A program made the translations under genes and the position numbers. DNA of 64,000 nucleotides. Origin: Codonopsis lanceolata. Taxonomy: Eukaryota; Streptophyta; Magnoliopsida; Asterales; Campanulaceae. Below are positions 1 through 11,217 of the stretch, piece after piece. The stretch is from NCBI GenBank assembly GCA_013146195.2, contig CM028379.1:61648409-61712408 (forward strand). The letters run 5' to 3'. Position 1 is the first letter of the stretch; each line of letters begins with the position of its first letter. Under the pieces are notes generated by a model. The model saw only the letters and a program-made list of their open reading frames with translations. It was not told the origin of the DNA and did not search any database.

Positions 1-1389
1 TGAAAATATTTGGCCATAATAATGGCTCTTTTTAGCACTATTTCCTAACTAAATCCGGGCAGCACAACTGCTTATATATCTACATTGGGCCGGATTGAAA
101 ATAACACTTTTATAAATAAAGACTTTAAAATAAAACTTACTGACGGCCTAGGGTGTGCTCGCTCTGTCCTTCAGGGAGAGGGAGTCTTGTTGTTGTTGTT
201 GTTGTGTGAATTTGGGCAGAGTGATTGCTTCTGAAAGTTACTTTCGGCCTCGGGTTTTGGCAGAGTAACTGTTTATTTTGGTTGTTGTGTTTGCTTGAGG
301 TAGGCTGAAATCGAGCAAAATAATGGCTTATTTCTGGCTGATTTGACCTTTTAAATCGGGTAGAGCAACTGCTCTTTCCACGATTTTTGGACCGGAGAAA
401 TAGGGTGGATACCTAACTGGGGTGCTAAGACTCACTTCTACTGGTTGGTTTTGTGTTTGGAGGAGGTTTTGCAGGGTTTCGAGGCTTTTGAGGTGATCGC
501 TCACTATTTATTTCTTCAGCGTAACGAGGACGCATAGAAATTTTTATCGCTGAAAGGTGTGCTGAATAAGGAGCCCAGGGCCTTTATTTATAGGCTGGAA
601 ATGAGGACACGCTGGGAATTAAATTTTCTTCATAGTGCATCAGCAGCTTGTACCAATCGCAGACAATTTTGGACTTTGCGGCCACTGTTTGAGAAGCTGG
701 GAGCCGGGAAGGCATATTTGGGTGCCACCAAGCCAAACTTGGCGCCATGCCAAGTTTTGGCATGGGTGGTGCCAACTTTTTCAAAGTTTCCAAATTCTGC
801 ACTTTAAATCCTGCATTTCATTCTTTTGCGCATCCTGCTTTGTCCTTTTGCACTTTTGATCCTGTAACTTGAAGTTTTAACAGGTCTTGATATTTTATGT
901 CATGTCACATACCTGGGGTACAAAATTGGGGTATCTACAGAGCCCCTCAACAATGGAGTCTACGGGTAACCCGCAGCTTACTGAGTAGACGAACATCGTT
1001 AATAAGAAATAGACTCTCCAATTTCGTTCAATTATAAAACGAGGGAGAAAGATGCAACATGCAGTAGTTATAATGCAGCAATTTATAATATGAAACAAAC
1101 CTCCATATCCTAGACATTTTTAGTCAGTTATAGCAGGTTATCGTAGTTTTTAAGCAGATATGCAAATTAAGTGCTCTGATGGTTGGACCTACTAGTGTAG
1201 GCTGCCTACGTATTCCTTAATAAAAGGAATCAGACCAAACGTAGTTCGGCCTCAAGCAAGACGAACAACCAACGAGGATGTTGTGCTCTTTGGGTCAAAG
1301 ACCCATCCGAGAGTACAAACGAAGGAAAGATTTTGATGTTTTTTGAAAAGCCGTATTCTTCCGGTCCGAAACCGTTGTCAAATACGGTG
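1..1389. other. Non-coding, repeat-like stretch, no gene seen
   Basis: No conserved protein was found in either strand; the short ORFs here lack recognisable motifs. A short TTG microsatellite sits near 187-205. The segment around 905-960 (a GGGGTATCTACA motif followed by a C-rich stretch) resembles the LTR edge of some plant Ty3/gypsy Tat-lineage elements, but no primer-binding site or partner LTR was found, so this is only a weak suggestion. Confidence 0.4.
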
Positions 1390-1650
1390 TGAAGATTTTT
1401 GTGTATTTCGAAAACCATACTTCAACCGATAAATACCTGACGTTGAAATATGTTAAGAGGCAGCTTCAAAATTATGTCTGGCTGGCCAAATGCCTTGTTT
1501 CCAAACACAATAAGAGGACCTTCAAATTTTCGAAAATTGTACTCGACCGATAAATACCCGACATCGAATACGATAAAGAACATTCTTCAAATTTTCCGAA
1601 AACTGTATCCAACTGATCAAAAATCTGCTGGATACGATAAAGACTTTTCT
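1390..1650 (+). repeat. Diverged tandem repeat, about 60-70 bp unit
   Basis: Successive units each begin with TTCAAA followed by a TTTTCGAAAA-like block, then 'accgataaatac' and a 'gataaaga' block (starts near 1395, 1466, 1522 and 1587). Units are imperfect. Nothing suggests coding. Probably part of a decayed repetitive element. Confidence 0.5.
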
Positions 1651-2524
1651 TTTCTTCTTCCTCTTTTTTTTTGTTTTTTGTTTTTTGAATATTCCTCTCT
1701 TTTTTTTTTAAACAAAACTTTTTGAAAAAGATTTTTCTTTTATTTAATGAGGGTAGAATAAGCAAACTTTACTTTTCTTACCTTTCATGCTTTTGACTGC
1801 TGCTGCTGGTTCAGCTGATTTGGTTATTTCTGCGGTTCTGACTTTTCCATGTTGGAGATCTCTTTTCTTTTTCTTTTTTTTTTTTGCTTATTTTTTTTTT
1901 GCTTGCCATCTTTTTTTCCTTTTTGCATGCTTTATTTTATTTTATTTTTTTTGACTTTATTTTTACAAAAAAGAAAGGGGCTTACCTTTGCCGCCGAATT
2001 TTCTGACTTTTCTGCTTGTCTTGCGGCTGACCTGCTGGGGACATGAGTTTTTCCTGGCTCTTGGGATGAAAGGCCATCGGATTTGGTTAACAAAATTGAT
2101 TTTGTTAACTTTCTGTTAAGTCTTAGGGGCCATTTTGCAACTCTGGAATTTTGAGGACTTAAGTGCTGATTCTGAGTTGCTTGGAGGGGAAAAGTGAAAA
2201 CTCCACTTTTCCCCCCTTCTTCACTTACGGGATGAAGGAGCAGCTTTCATTCTTTCTTCCTTCTGCTTCCTGCTTCTTCATTGTTGACGGGGTAGTTTCT
2301 TTTCTAATTCTTTCACACATTTTTTTTAATGCATTTTCCTCTCAAATATGATTGTAATCTTCTAGGATAGCAGTTACTTTTTGTATAGGCTGTATAAATA
2401 TTTGCTTCAATAGTCAATAGAAGAATCATTTGAAATATAATTCTCTCATACGTTAGTCTCTCATTTACTTCCTATTTATTTTTGGATATCTCTTGGTGAG
2501 ACAATGAGATAAGAAAAGGCTTAG

Positions 2525-2528
<4 letters not shown>
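1651..2528. other. T-rich non-coding stretch
   Basis: Long polypyrimidine runs (1650-1735 and 1858-1965) and low-complexity DNA. Several open frames exist only because of the T-runs. No domain was recognised and no gene is called. Confidence 0.5.

Positions 2529-2558
<30 letters not shown>
2529..2558 (+). repeat. (AC)15 microsatellite
   Basis: Fifteen uninterrupted AC dinucleotides followed by an ATGT/AT-rich tail to about 2582. Confidence 0.95.
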
Positions 2559-2563
<5 letters not shown>

Positions 2564-2599
2564 TGTATATATGTATATATATTCTTCTTCCCATCCTTA

Positions 2600-3760
2600 G
2601 AGGATAGAACTTTTATTTCTATTTTCTCCTCTTAAATAGCTAAACATAGATAAACACTTTGAAATAGTTTTGTATTAGATTAATTTATGTTTGAAGACTC
2701 TAGTTCGTGAATTCATCATTCGACAGTATTTTTGTTAACAAGTTCTTCTTCTTCTTCCATTCTCTTTACTTTTATTTTTATTTCCATGACTATTCTTAAA
2801 ATGTTTAGTTCCTTTAATTATGTGTGAGTAATTTTCTAATTCTAGGATTAGGTGTAGCCCATAATGGATTTATAAATAAAGTTTCTTTCTTTTCGTTTAT
2901 TTGAATGTCACTCGTTTTGATTCAATTTTAGCTTTGTTAATAATTATATAAAATTGTACTAGCGAGGGACCGAAAGGTAAAACTACTATATTTATACAAT
3001 AATCTTAGTTACTAAAGTGAAGGACTGGAAGGAGAAGCGTAGGTAACGAAACCCTAAAATTGAACTAGAAACTTGTGAGAACGACAGTTGATTGAATTTC
3101 TAGAGACTAATTGAACTATAGGAAATAATGAGTTTAGTTTAATTTATTGAGTGAGACTTCAGATTTGAATTAATTTAACCACAGTTTAGAGTAGTTCGAA
3201 AGAATACAATTAACTATTTTTATGCAATTCGCCTTCAAAACTTGATATTCATCGTGAACGGAAAGATTATTACGAAACTTATAAATTCATTGTTGTAGTG
3301 AACTGAAATCCTAGAATCTTTTTAATTATTGTTTTAAATCAAAAATCTAATTTCACGTTTTAATTTAGTTAATTTAGTCTTGTTAATTTAATTTACTTAT
3401 CACAATCAAAATCTTGAAATTAATCTGTTTATACTATTTTAATTATGAGTTCTTCGGTACTTGATTCAAAGTCTCTGTGAGATCGACATCCTAAATACTA
3501 AACGAATAGTTGTGCGCTTGCGATATGATTTGATGATTAATTTGAAAATCACACAACATTTATATACATAATTTATAATAAAATTTAAAATTTAAGTCTT
3601 TGGGTCCGTTTGTTACTTGTATTTTAGTACTCCAATTTTTTTGTGTTTGGCCAAAATATGGTACACGTCAATATGTAAATAAAGATCGAGTAGGTTTTGT
3701 GTAAGACGGTGTTATGAATCTTAATTTGTAAGACGGAGCCTCACTATCTTACAAATAAAG
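2600..3760. other. AT-rich intergenic DNA
   Basis: High A+T on both strands, short frames only, and no recognisable protein or element boundary. Nothing supportable is seen here. Confidence 0.5.
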
Positions 3761-3762
3761 AT

Positions 3763-4700
3763 GTTAAAAAGGTCGAAAATCGTATGGTCGACCCTATTAA
3801 CCGAAAACATGAAATGGTTAGGGTTAGAAAAATCCAACCCGTTTAATAAACGGGCTGACCCTATAGAGTCGTGAGCAAACTAGGTTGGGCTGGCGAGTTC
3901 TATGGCTGACCCGCGGACTGAAAGCTTTTGGCTAAAATGAGGGTTTAAAATACTAGAATTGAGATTTGAACCAACAACCTCTCAAGAGGATAAGAACTTA
4001 TAGATGACCCCTTATATCATTCAAGCATCTTGACTTGTTTGTTTTAAATTCAAATACGTAATATATATTATCATTTCATTTGGCAAACCAATGTCTATCC
4101 TCTGTTAGCTTTGTGATGATGTATGTGTCTTTGATGAAAGTCAAACACAAACGTGGTCGCAAATACAATTCTAAGACATATAAGTTTCCAAAATTGGTCA
4201 AAATGAGATTTTTGGATACATAATTAGATATGTTAAAAGGGTCGAGAACCGCATGGTTGACCATGCTAATCGGGAATCAGAAAGGGTTAGGGTTGGGAAA
4301 ATGCAACCCGTTTAAATTCGGTGTTAAACGGGTTGACCTTAGTATTATATTTTACTATTTGATTAAAATATTTGATTGTATTAACTCCTTACCAACATTT
4401 ATTTTATGTTATTTTATTATTGTAGATGAAGAGGATAATGATGTTGAAGAAAATACTTTTTCAAAAGAAAACTCGATTTTATATTTTTAATTCGTATTGT
4501 TAATCGTTGTCACTTATTCGTCCATATGTTTGCTACTTAATTTTGATTTTTTGATTTAAATAAGACATTATGTGTTAATAGGATTGATTCTATTAAACCG
4601 TACCCTGTAGTGTTATGGTTAGGGTTGTGATATGGCGGCACGTTTAAATGACTTGTTTAACCCGCAGCCTTATAGGGTTAGGGTCAACTTAATTTAACAT
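3763..4700 (+). repeat. Three diverged copies of a ~110-bp repeat
   Basis: Three related segments (about 3763-3870, 4228-4345 and 4566-4700) share a 'gatgttaaaa(g)ggtcga' start, an internal 'ggttagggtt' block and an 'aacccgtttaa' block followed by 'cgggttgacc'. The internal TTAGGG-like motif is not a telomere array because it is single per copy. Origin unknown; the spacing suggests remnants of one dispersed repeat family. Confidence 0.5.
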
Positions 4701-4937
4701 CTTTACTCACAAATCAACTCACCAACATACGATTAATCAAATCAAAATAATTTGTCTTATATAAAATACTTATAAGATCGTGTTTTCAAAGTTTTTACCA
4801 AAAATATTTAAGCACCTTGCGGAATGTTATTCCTTGGATACGTGGTATGGTACTTTGATGGCCTTTTCGTGGAACAGACCAACCATCATTTGCTTGACCA
4901 TTTCGGGTTAAACTCCATTGCGTTTGCGGTAAGGGTA

Positions 4938-5162
4938 ATCAAGGGGTGGCAATTCGTGCTATCTTATCGTGTTCGTGCCTTGTTATCGTGTTTTCATATT
5001 ATCTATCTTGTTTGATCATAAATATAGCAATAAATATTATTTTGAATATATTAACAATTTCGTGTCGTGTTTCGTGTTGTGTCGTGTCAGCTTATCGTGT
5101 CATTTGTCTCAATCGTTTTATAATCGTGTCGCTTGATTCGCTTATCGTGTCTTAGTCATTCC
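4938..5162 (+). repeat. CGTGT-rich dispersed repeat, possible hAT-type remnant
   Basis: Many copies of TATCGTGT / CGTGTCGTGT in both spacing and orientation typical of subterminal repeats. The stretch opens with 'aaggggtggcaattcgtg', which resembles termini of plant hAT non-autonomous elements. No matching right terminus or 8-bp target duplication was identified, so classification is tentative. Confidence 0.35.
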
Positions 5163-5169
5163 CTAAGAA

Positions 5170-6250
5170 TCATCACAACTTGCGATAAACCTTGAATGAG
5201 GAGTTATGCGTGCCTCGTCATTTCCAACTAGCTGCACAAAAGGACAATGGTTTATCTTGATTGAAATTTCTATAATGGCGTAATCACAAATCCATTAACA
5301 TTTTCCACCAAAATTTTCCATTGATTAATTAAATGATGTTCTCGTTATAGAAGTAAGCAAAAGGTGTGTTTGGCTTGGTGATCTTGATTTTGTATTTTGA
5401 AATTTTCATTTTTTAATAATTTTTAAAAAAATGAGAGTATCATCAATGCAAATATAAATAATTAAATATATAATAAAAAATTTGAGTGGCATCTAGAATT
5501 TACACCTTGATTGAGGGGAAATAAAGCTTCAATGTTATTGTGGATACGGGTTGTACATAAACGTGTCAATCAATTTTTTCACATTATTTATAAAAATGTC
5601 AATTTTACATATTCTAGTTAAGGATGCAAATACATCCTAGTCAATATTTTTTTTCTTCTAAAAACTCTTCATATTAGTTGTTCTTTTTTTATTTTATATT
5701 TTTTTGTTAAGTTTCATTTTAGTGGTGGAAGTGTGGAACGCACGCCACATATGACCAAATGAACAATTTTATTGGGGATGTCTCTTTTAATTGAATGCGA
5801 ATGAATTATCACATGTGATTGAAGTTGAAGGTATTAATTGTTTATAGTTACATGGGACCAAATCTACGATTGCATTGGTGATGATCTAATAACATGTAAA
5901 GAGAAATCCAATGGAACCAAGGAGAGTTAAGTCAAAAATTAATAAAAAGTCCCAAGCTACATCAATGAATGTCTTAATTAGCAACATGTAGAACTTCTTA
6001 GTATCTTTTGTCTAAAGGCAATTTTTAAAAATTATCTCCGGTCCTCGCTTATAATGGCGCCTTTAATAAAAACATTTCCTCTAAAAAAATGAGTGTATTT
6101 TAAAAGAAAACTATATCTTAAGATGTATTTTATTTTGTTTGTTTGTTTTTTTTTGGAGTTTTGTCTAGATGTACAAAGGAGCAATCGATTTATTCTCTTC
6201 TGTTTTATGGAGCATTTGGCTGCACAAAAATGATAAGTTTTGATCAAGAG
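5170..6250. other. AT-rich intergenic DNA
   Basis: No ORF with recognisable domains, no clear repeat boundaries. Nothing supportable is seen. Confidence 0.5.
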
Positions 6251-6252
6251 TT

Positions 6253-6463
6253 ATGATATTACGAGCTAGAGCTTGTGATATTATTACAAGCATGAGTGTA
6301 AGTGCTGTTAGATCAAATCTACTAAAATTTTTACACCGTTAGATCAAATAGGGTATTTTCTAAATAAGGATGTAGATATTCCAAATCACCATCAACTTAA
6401 TCATCCAACGGCTCTAACACTAAAGTTTGTATTAATATCACAAGTTCTAGCCCGTAATATCAT
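6253..6463 (+). mobile_element. MITE with ~30-bp terminal inverted repeats
   Basis: The left end (6253 on: ATGATATTACGAGCTAGAGC...) and the right end (to 6463) are near-perfect reverse complements over about 30 bp, with two or three mismatches. The 211-bp body has no coding capacity. A related copy lies at 25250-30025, where it is split by a copia element. The target-site duplication is not clear because similarity between copies extends slightly outside the strong TIR. Superfamily not assigned. Confidence 0.8.
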
Positions 6464-6519
6464 TTGTCTTTTGAACAATGCTTATGTTCAATCTTCTGGT
6501 GTAGTATTTGTTGTGCGGC

Positions 6520-7005
6520 TCCTTTTGTTTGAATGTTCGTTCACCCAGCCCAACAAGAACAAACTGTCCAGTAACCAATCTTATCGCTTAGCCCACCCAG
6601 CTGACTGCCCAGAAACCGAACCCCCAACCCAACTTCAGAATCGATCCCAATCCCAAACCCCCTATTTGGACTTCTTGCCAACCGGTCCCTAATTCCACCA
6701 CCCCATTTGAACTGAACCCAACTGGTCCATAAGCCCACCACCCTTATTTGGAATGCCACCCAATCGGTCTCTAACCAAAACTACCATTTAGGGACTGCCA
6801 CCCAATCGGTTCCTAAGCTCTTTTTATTTATTTTTTTCATTTAACCAATTTTTTTAAAAAAATTAACAAGTAACCCATTTGGACTGCCGTCCAACCGGTC
6901 CTTAACTCAAACTACCCTTTAGGGACTGTCACCAACCCGATCCCTAAGCCCTTTTAATTTTTTTATTTAACCAATTTTTTTAAAAAAATTAACAGGTAAA
7001 AATTG
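6520..7005 (+). repeat. Degenerate repeats with CCAACCGGTCC-type motifs
   Basis: The motif (C)CAA(T/C)CGGT(C/T)C(C/T)TAA recurs at least five times. A larger unit ('tagggactg...' through 'ttaaccaattttttt' and 'aattaacaggtaa') occurs twice, at about 6778-6870 and 6918-6995. The open frames across it appear to be by-products of the repeat. Confidence 0.55.
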
Positions 7006-7013
7006 AACATTTA

Positions 7014-7882
7014 GAGATAAAAATCAAACAATTGGAAGTAAAGATTATCGTAAAATGCGCATCAGTGAGTAAATGTAATATCGTTATTATCGTCTGTATC
7101 ACATTCCAACACCTTATTTACCAATTTGCTTTCAAGATTGGTCGATTTTTTTGAAGTTTTGACTAGTTGAAAATTTTACTGAGAAAATCTATCTGATATT
7201 TTTAACAATTTGATATTTATACAGAAAGGTAAGTTTTCACTTAGTAACTAAATCAATTTAATTATTCTAAATCAAATTAATATAAGTAAATCAATTTAAT
7301 TAGTCTAAATCAAATTAATAAATTAGTTTAATTAAAAAACACACAAAAAATTAGTTTTTTTAAAACACCTCAAGGGTAATTTGGTCCAAAGTATTTTAAA
7401 AGTGTTGTATTAAGTATTTCATAGATGCAGAATTAAATGCTTCTGAGATAAAAATCGAACAATTAGAAGTAAAGATTACCGTATATTGTGCATCAATGGT
7501 AAATGTAACATCGTTACCATTGTCCATATCCACGTTCCAACATCTTATTTACCGATTTGCTTCCAAAATTGGTCGACTTTTTAGAAGTTTTGACTGGTTA
7601 AAAATTTTACTGAGAAAATCAATCTGATTTTTTGAACAATCTGATATTTCAGAAAGGTAAGTTTTCACTTAGTAACTAAATTAATTTAATTAGTCTAAAT
7701 CAAATTAATATAAGTAAATCAATTTAATTAGTCTAAATCAAATTAATAAATTAGTTTAATTAAAAAACACAAATAAAAAAGAAATAAAATTTAGTTTTTA
7801 AAAAACATCTTATGGGTAATTTGGTCCAAAATATTTCAAAAGTGTTGTTTTAAGTATTTCATAAGTACTGTATTAAGTGTTT
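7014..7882 (+). repeat. Tandem duplication, ~431-bp unit, two copies
   Basis: The unit starting at 7014 (GAGATAAAAATC...) restarts at 7445 and runs to about 7882. Matching landmarks occur in the same order: the fragment around 'tttgctttcaagattggtcga', the 'cagaaaggtaagttttcac' block, paired 'aatttaattagtctaaatc' motifs and a 'gtaatttggtccaaa' block. Divergence is modest. Each unit also contains internal short direct repeats. No coding content. Confidence 0.85.
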
Positions 7883-7889
7883 CTGCTAT

Positions 7890-8753
7890 ATGAATCTTAT
7901 GTCAAGATGTGTAAAGAAGATAAAATCTGTTCAAATTAATTTATCAAATGAGTTGAAGAAGATGACTACAACTTACCTTTGGCTGACATTTAACATGATT
8001 TTATACTTGGAGGAATGTCTTGTTAAATTTGTTATTTTTATTGTGGTTGTAATTTTCTTAATATATGAAAATGAAAATGATAATTTTATATATATATATA
8101 TGGTTAGTTGTAATTTTTGATAATTTTTTTTATAAAAAGAAATGATTTTCTTGTAATTTATTTATTTATTTGATAATTGTATGTTAATGAGTAAATTGAT
8201 ATTCATGAACGTGCATGCTTATTTAGTGTCCGCCTATATATGCTCATGTCATTAAATAAACACTTACTTGTCTATCTATTTGAGTCTGCCGTTCATACGA
8301 ATACGTTTATTGCCGCTAAATTACCACCTTTAGGTGTCGTTTGGTAACAAGCCCTAGTATATATTATCATTAATTAATTATTATTAGATAACATTTTTAA
8401 TGCAAAACTACCCCCAATATACAAGTGAGGATTAATAGTGAGGCGTAGTTTTACGACTCAGGAAGTTGTGCTATTTATTGTACATCACGATTCACGAGAG
8501 GAGGGTATTAACTACAGTATTAATCACACCTAATACGCATCATATCGCATCTAATGCAATTAAATTATGAACAAGCATTTGGAAAATGTAACCACACTGT
8601 TTAAGATCTAATTAATCTGCATAGAATGTATCCAGCAATTGATTTCAAAGGTAAACCACTAACCAAATTGAAATGGGGAATCCAAGTTGGATTGTACATG
8701 CAGTGTTTTATTTAATAATTTTTAAAAAGAAAAAAGATTAAATAAAATAAAAA
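7890..8753. other. Intergenic DNA 3' of the glyoxalase-like gene
   Basis: AT-rich, with one short open frame (7890-8120) lacking motifs. The segment from about 8325 ('ggtgtcgtttggtaa') resembles Tourist/Harbinger-type MITE termini, but no convincing partner end was found. Confidence 0.4.
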
Positions 8754-9492
8754 TTAAGGCTGAACAACTGCTTGTATCTGGAAGATGTTGTTGATATTGA
8801 GACGGGAACAGGAGCGGACCATGTTGCCAGCAAGTGGTATGACTGGAAGATTATCACAATTGCATATCTCGATCATGAAACCATCAGGATCATGGAAGAA
8901 TAATTGATCCACACTTATTCCCCCTTCCTCTACCCTTTCCCTCTTGTAATCTATTTCCATTTCCACGAGCTTCTTCTCCACTGTTCCCATGCTCTCACAC
9001 TGCAATTCAACAAATTCAATTCTATTTTATATATTCAACAAATTAATTCATGCGAAACCATGCATACGCGGTACGCCATACCTGGAATGAAATGTGATTG
9101 TCCTTTGGATTAATCTCTGTTTTCTTCGGCATCCCTTGTGGATCTGGTGCTTGCAGTAAATGAATTCCTATCCCATAACTGAACAGCCTACATATATATA
9201 TATAGATAGTGTTCAACAAATTAATTTCTTTCATTTTATACAGTAATTCGAATTATATATTTTTAATTTGCCTTGAATATTCTTTTGTTTGACGTCATTC
9301 ATTAATGAGATCAAACGTACGTAGAAGAAATTACCATGCACCATCAAAATCGAAGGAACCGGGGCGCCTGACGGGGAAAAACCCAAGAACATTCTGGTAG
9401 AAATCAATGGATTGCTCAACTGATCTGCACACGAGCGAGATGTGATTCAGAGAGGTGAGGTGCAACGGGTTGCCTCCCGTATTTTCCTTCAT
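8754..9492 (-). CDS. Glyoxalase I family (VOC superfamily) protein, three exons
   Basis: Exons on the minus strand: 9492-9335, 9187-9082 and 8999-8754, all joined by GT-AG introns (donors GTAATT and GTATGG; acceptors TGTAG and TTGCAG). The spliced frame is 510 nt, 169 residues, which is the usual length of the plant glyoxalase-I-like 4/7 group. Exon 1 carries the first VOC beta-strand with the HLTSLNHISLVCRSVE motif and a GFFPVRRPGSFDFDGAW block. Exon 2 has GIGIHLLQ and KDNHISFQ. Exon 3 has VDQLFFHDPDGFMIEICNC, where the DPDG turn and the glutamate of IEICNC are typical metal/substrate-pocket residues. In this family some members detoxify methylglyoxal with glutathione and others are divergent VOC proteins, so the exact substrate is not established. 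No signal peptide; cytosolic location is likely. The start is the ATG giving MKENTGGNPLHL, which matches the family's N-terminus. No disruption is seen. Confidence 0.93.
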
Positions 9493-9771
9493 TTTTCTAT
9501 TTTGTTTCGTTTAACACAAAACTATACCAGCTAATTAAGCTGCCGCTTTATTAATTCTGATTATGATTCTGATGATGAAATTAATCCGAAAAATAAGCAA
9601 ATTGCGGGCTGACGGATAAAATATGAGATAAACTTGGAGAGGATGGAAAATAATGTAGAGTGGCGTGTGTGGACGGAAAGAAGGAGTTGGGAAGAGAGGA
9701 TGAAAGAGAAACACACAACGGAATTGGTCGAGATCTAAGGCAACGCTGATGGTTCAAGTTTTCAACTCTAT

Positions 9772-9783
9772 GCATATATATCG
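9772..9783 (-). promoter_or_regulatory. Probable TATA box of the glyoxalase-like gene
   Basis: A TATATAT-rich stretch on the minus strand about 280 bp upstream of the ATG at 9492. It would place transcription start near 9740-9750 and leave a 5' leader of about 250 nt. Position fits, but other AT-rich candidates cannot be excluded. Confidence 0.4.
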
Positions 9784-9842
9784 AGAGAGAGGGGAGAGAA
9801 AGGGCTATCCGTGTTGCCTATGCTTTTGTACTTTTGTTTGGT

Positions 9843-9883
9843 AACCTACGTGTCAAATTCTTGATACCTCTTACACGTAGGTT
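9843..9883. promoter_or_regulatory. Inverted pair of ACGT (ABRE/G-box-like) elements
   Basis: AACCTACGTGT at 9843-9853 is repeated as its exact reverse complement ACACGTAGGTT at 9873-9883, with a 19-bp spacer. Two further ACGT cores follow near 9885-9889 (CCACGTT) and 9922-9928 (ACACGTATG). TACGTGTC fits the ABA-response element consensus bound by bZIP factors. The cluster lies about 350-430 bp upstream of the glyoxalase-like ATG, which suggests stress or ABA-linked control; that link is inference. Confidence 0.55.
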
Positions 9884-9934
9884 CCACGTTCATAATAACT
9901 AAGCAACATTGGCTGGTCATTTACACGTATGTTA

Positions 9935-10826
9935 CTATTTGTCTTTTCTTTTTGGATCTACTTTCCTTTCTTTCTCCACCGCCAACTTACCAGTCACCAC
10001 CTTCCTCGGAGAATCTTAATAATATTTTTTCTAAAGTCCATACTTTTTTAACCATACACTTGTGTCTTGACGTGGGAAAGTGAAGCTTCATCCAATAAAT
10101 TAAGATCTTACTTCTTCTTTTTTTTTCTTTTTTTAAAAATTAAAATGTGTCTACCTTTTTATTTCACTCGTTCTAAAAAAATAAACTAAAAAATTATTCA
10201 CTTTCTAATATTTTTTACGGATTTTTTAAAATTATATTATAGTTAGTTTTATTTTATTTTATTAAGTTATACTTTCACAAGTGTATTTTTGAAAAATACA
10301 AAATGATCACGCCACAAAAAAAAAATCTACGTAAAGGATTTGAGCTGATGTGTGAGTGGCAAATAGGATCTCTGGACTTGGTTTCTTCTTGGTGTAACTT
10401 TGGGATGCTAAAAAATATCTGGAAAACATCTGGTGTGCTCTGCCGATATAGAAACCTGAGAAGGAAAACACCGTTAGAGAGTTGGGAGGGGTGTGCTCAG
10501 CTAAAACCCGTTGTGCCGATCACGTTTGTTCCTTGTTATCATGGTAGGCATTGGTGATCTTACTGAACATGATAATTGTTCCTTGTCATCATGTTGGGCA
10601 TTCGTGATCTTCAACAAAGCAAACGAGCATGGTTGTTCTCGTACACAGTGTCAAGCATAGTTGTCCTTGTCATCATGTTGGGCATAATTGTTCATCGGCC
10701 GTTTAGCTAAGTAACAACACATATGTTTCTTGAATTGTTTCAAATGTTTAATATATTTTTATTTGAACTAGTTTCATTATAATATTAACTTTTTTAAAAA
10801 ATTAATAAATTTTTTTTGCTTTATTG
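9935..10826. other. Intergenic DNA with a short direct repeat
   Basis: Mostly AT-rich non-coding DNA. At about 10528-10690 a ~25-bp motif (GTTCCTTGTCATCATGTTGG, partly degenerate) occurs three times. An 84-residue open frame at 10303-10557 has no recognisable domain and is not called. Confidence 0.4.

Positions 10827-10888
<62 letters not shown>
10827..10888 (+). repeat. Compound (AT)11(GT)20 microsatellite
   Basis: Uninterrupted AT dinucleotides 10827-10848 run directly into GT dinucleotides 10849-10888. Confidence 0.95.
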
Positions 10889-10891
<3 letters not shown>

Positions 10892-10957
10892 CAAGAGGCT
10901 CAATGATTATTTGAAAACATGCAATAAAGAACGTACTTTTTCTAATAAAAAATATTA

Positions 10958-11215
10958 CTTCATCAATTCCTAAATTATAGTCCTATTTGATTCGGTGCAT
11001 AGATTAAGAAAAAACAATTGACTTGATTATTAATATCGGTTTAATGTGTAATTTTATTTAAAGCTCATGTGTATGTGGCTCATAATTAAAGTATTGTGAA
11101 AAAATAAGGATAAAGTGATAAAAATGATGTTCTAAAAATATAAGTTACAAACTTGATAATTATTTTACAACGGATGAAAAAGAAAAAAAAGATGATAATT
11201 TAAGGACCGAGGGAG
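10958..11215. mobile_element. Stowaway-type MITE (Tc1/mariner)
   Basis: Left end CTTCATCAATTCCTAAATTA and right end, read inward, CTCCCTCGGTCCTTAAATTA form imperfect terminal inverted repeats. TA dinucleotides flank both ends (10956-10957 and 11216-11217), as expected for the TA target duplication. Length 258 bp, no coding capacity. Confidence 0.7.
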
Positions 11216-11217
11216 TA

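Noticed and set aside
3763..4700. Telomere-like TTAGGG motifs
   Set aside because: Single motifs within a dispersed repeat; no tandem array of the plant heptamer.
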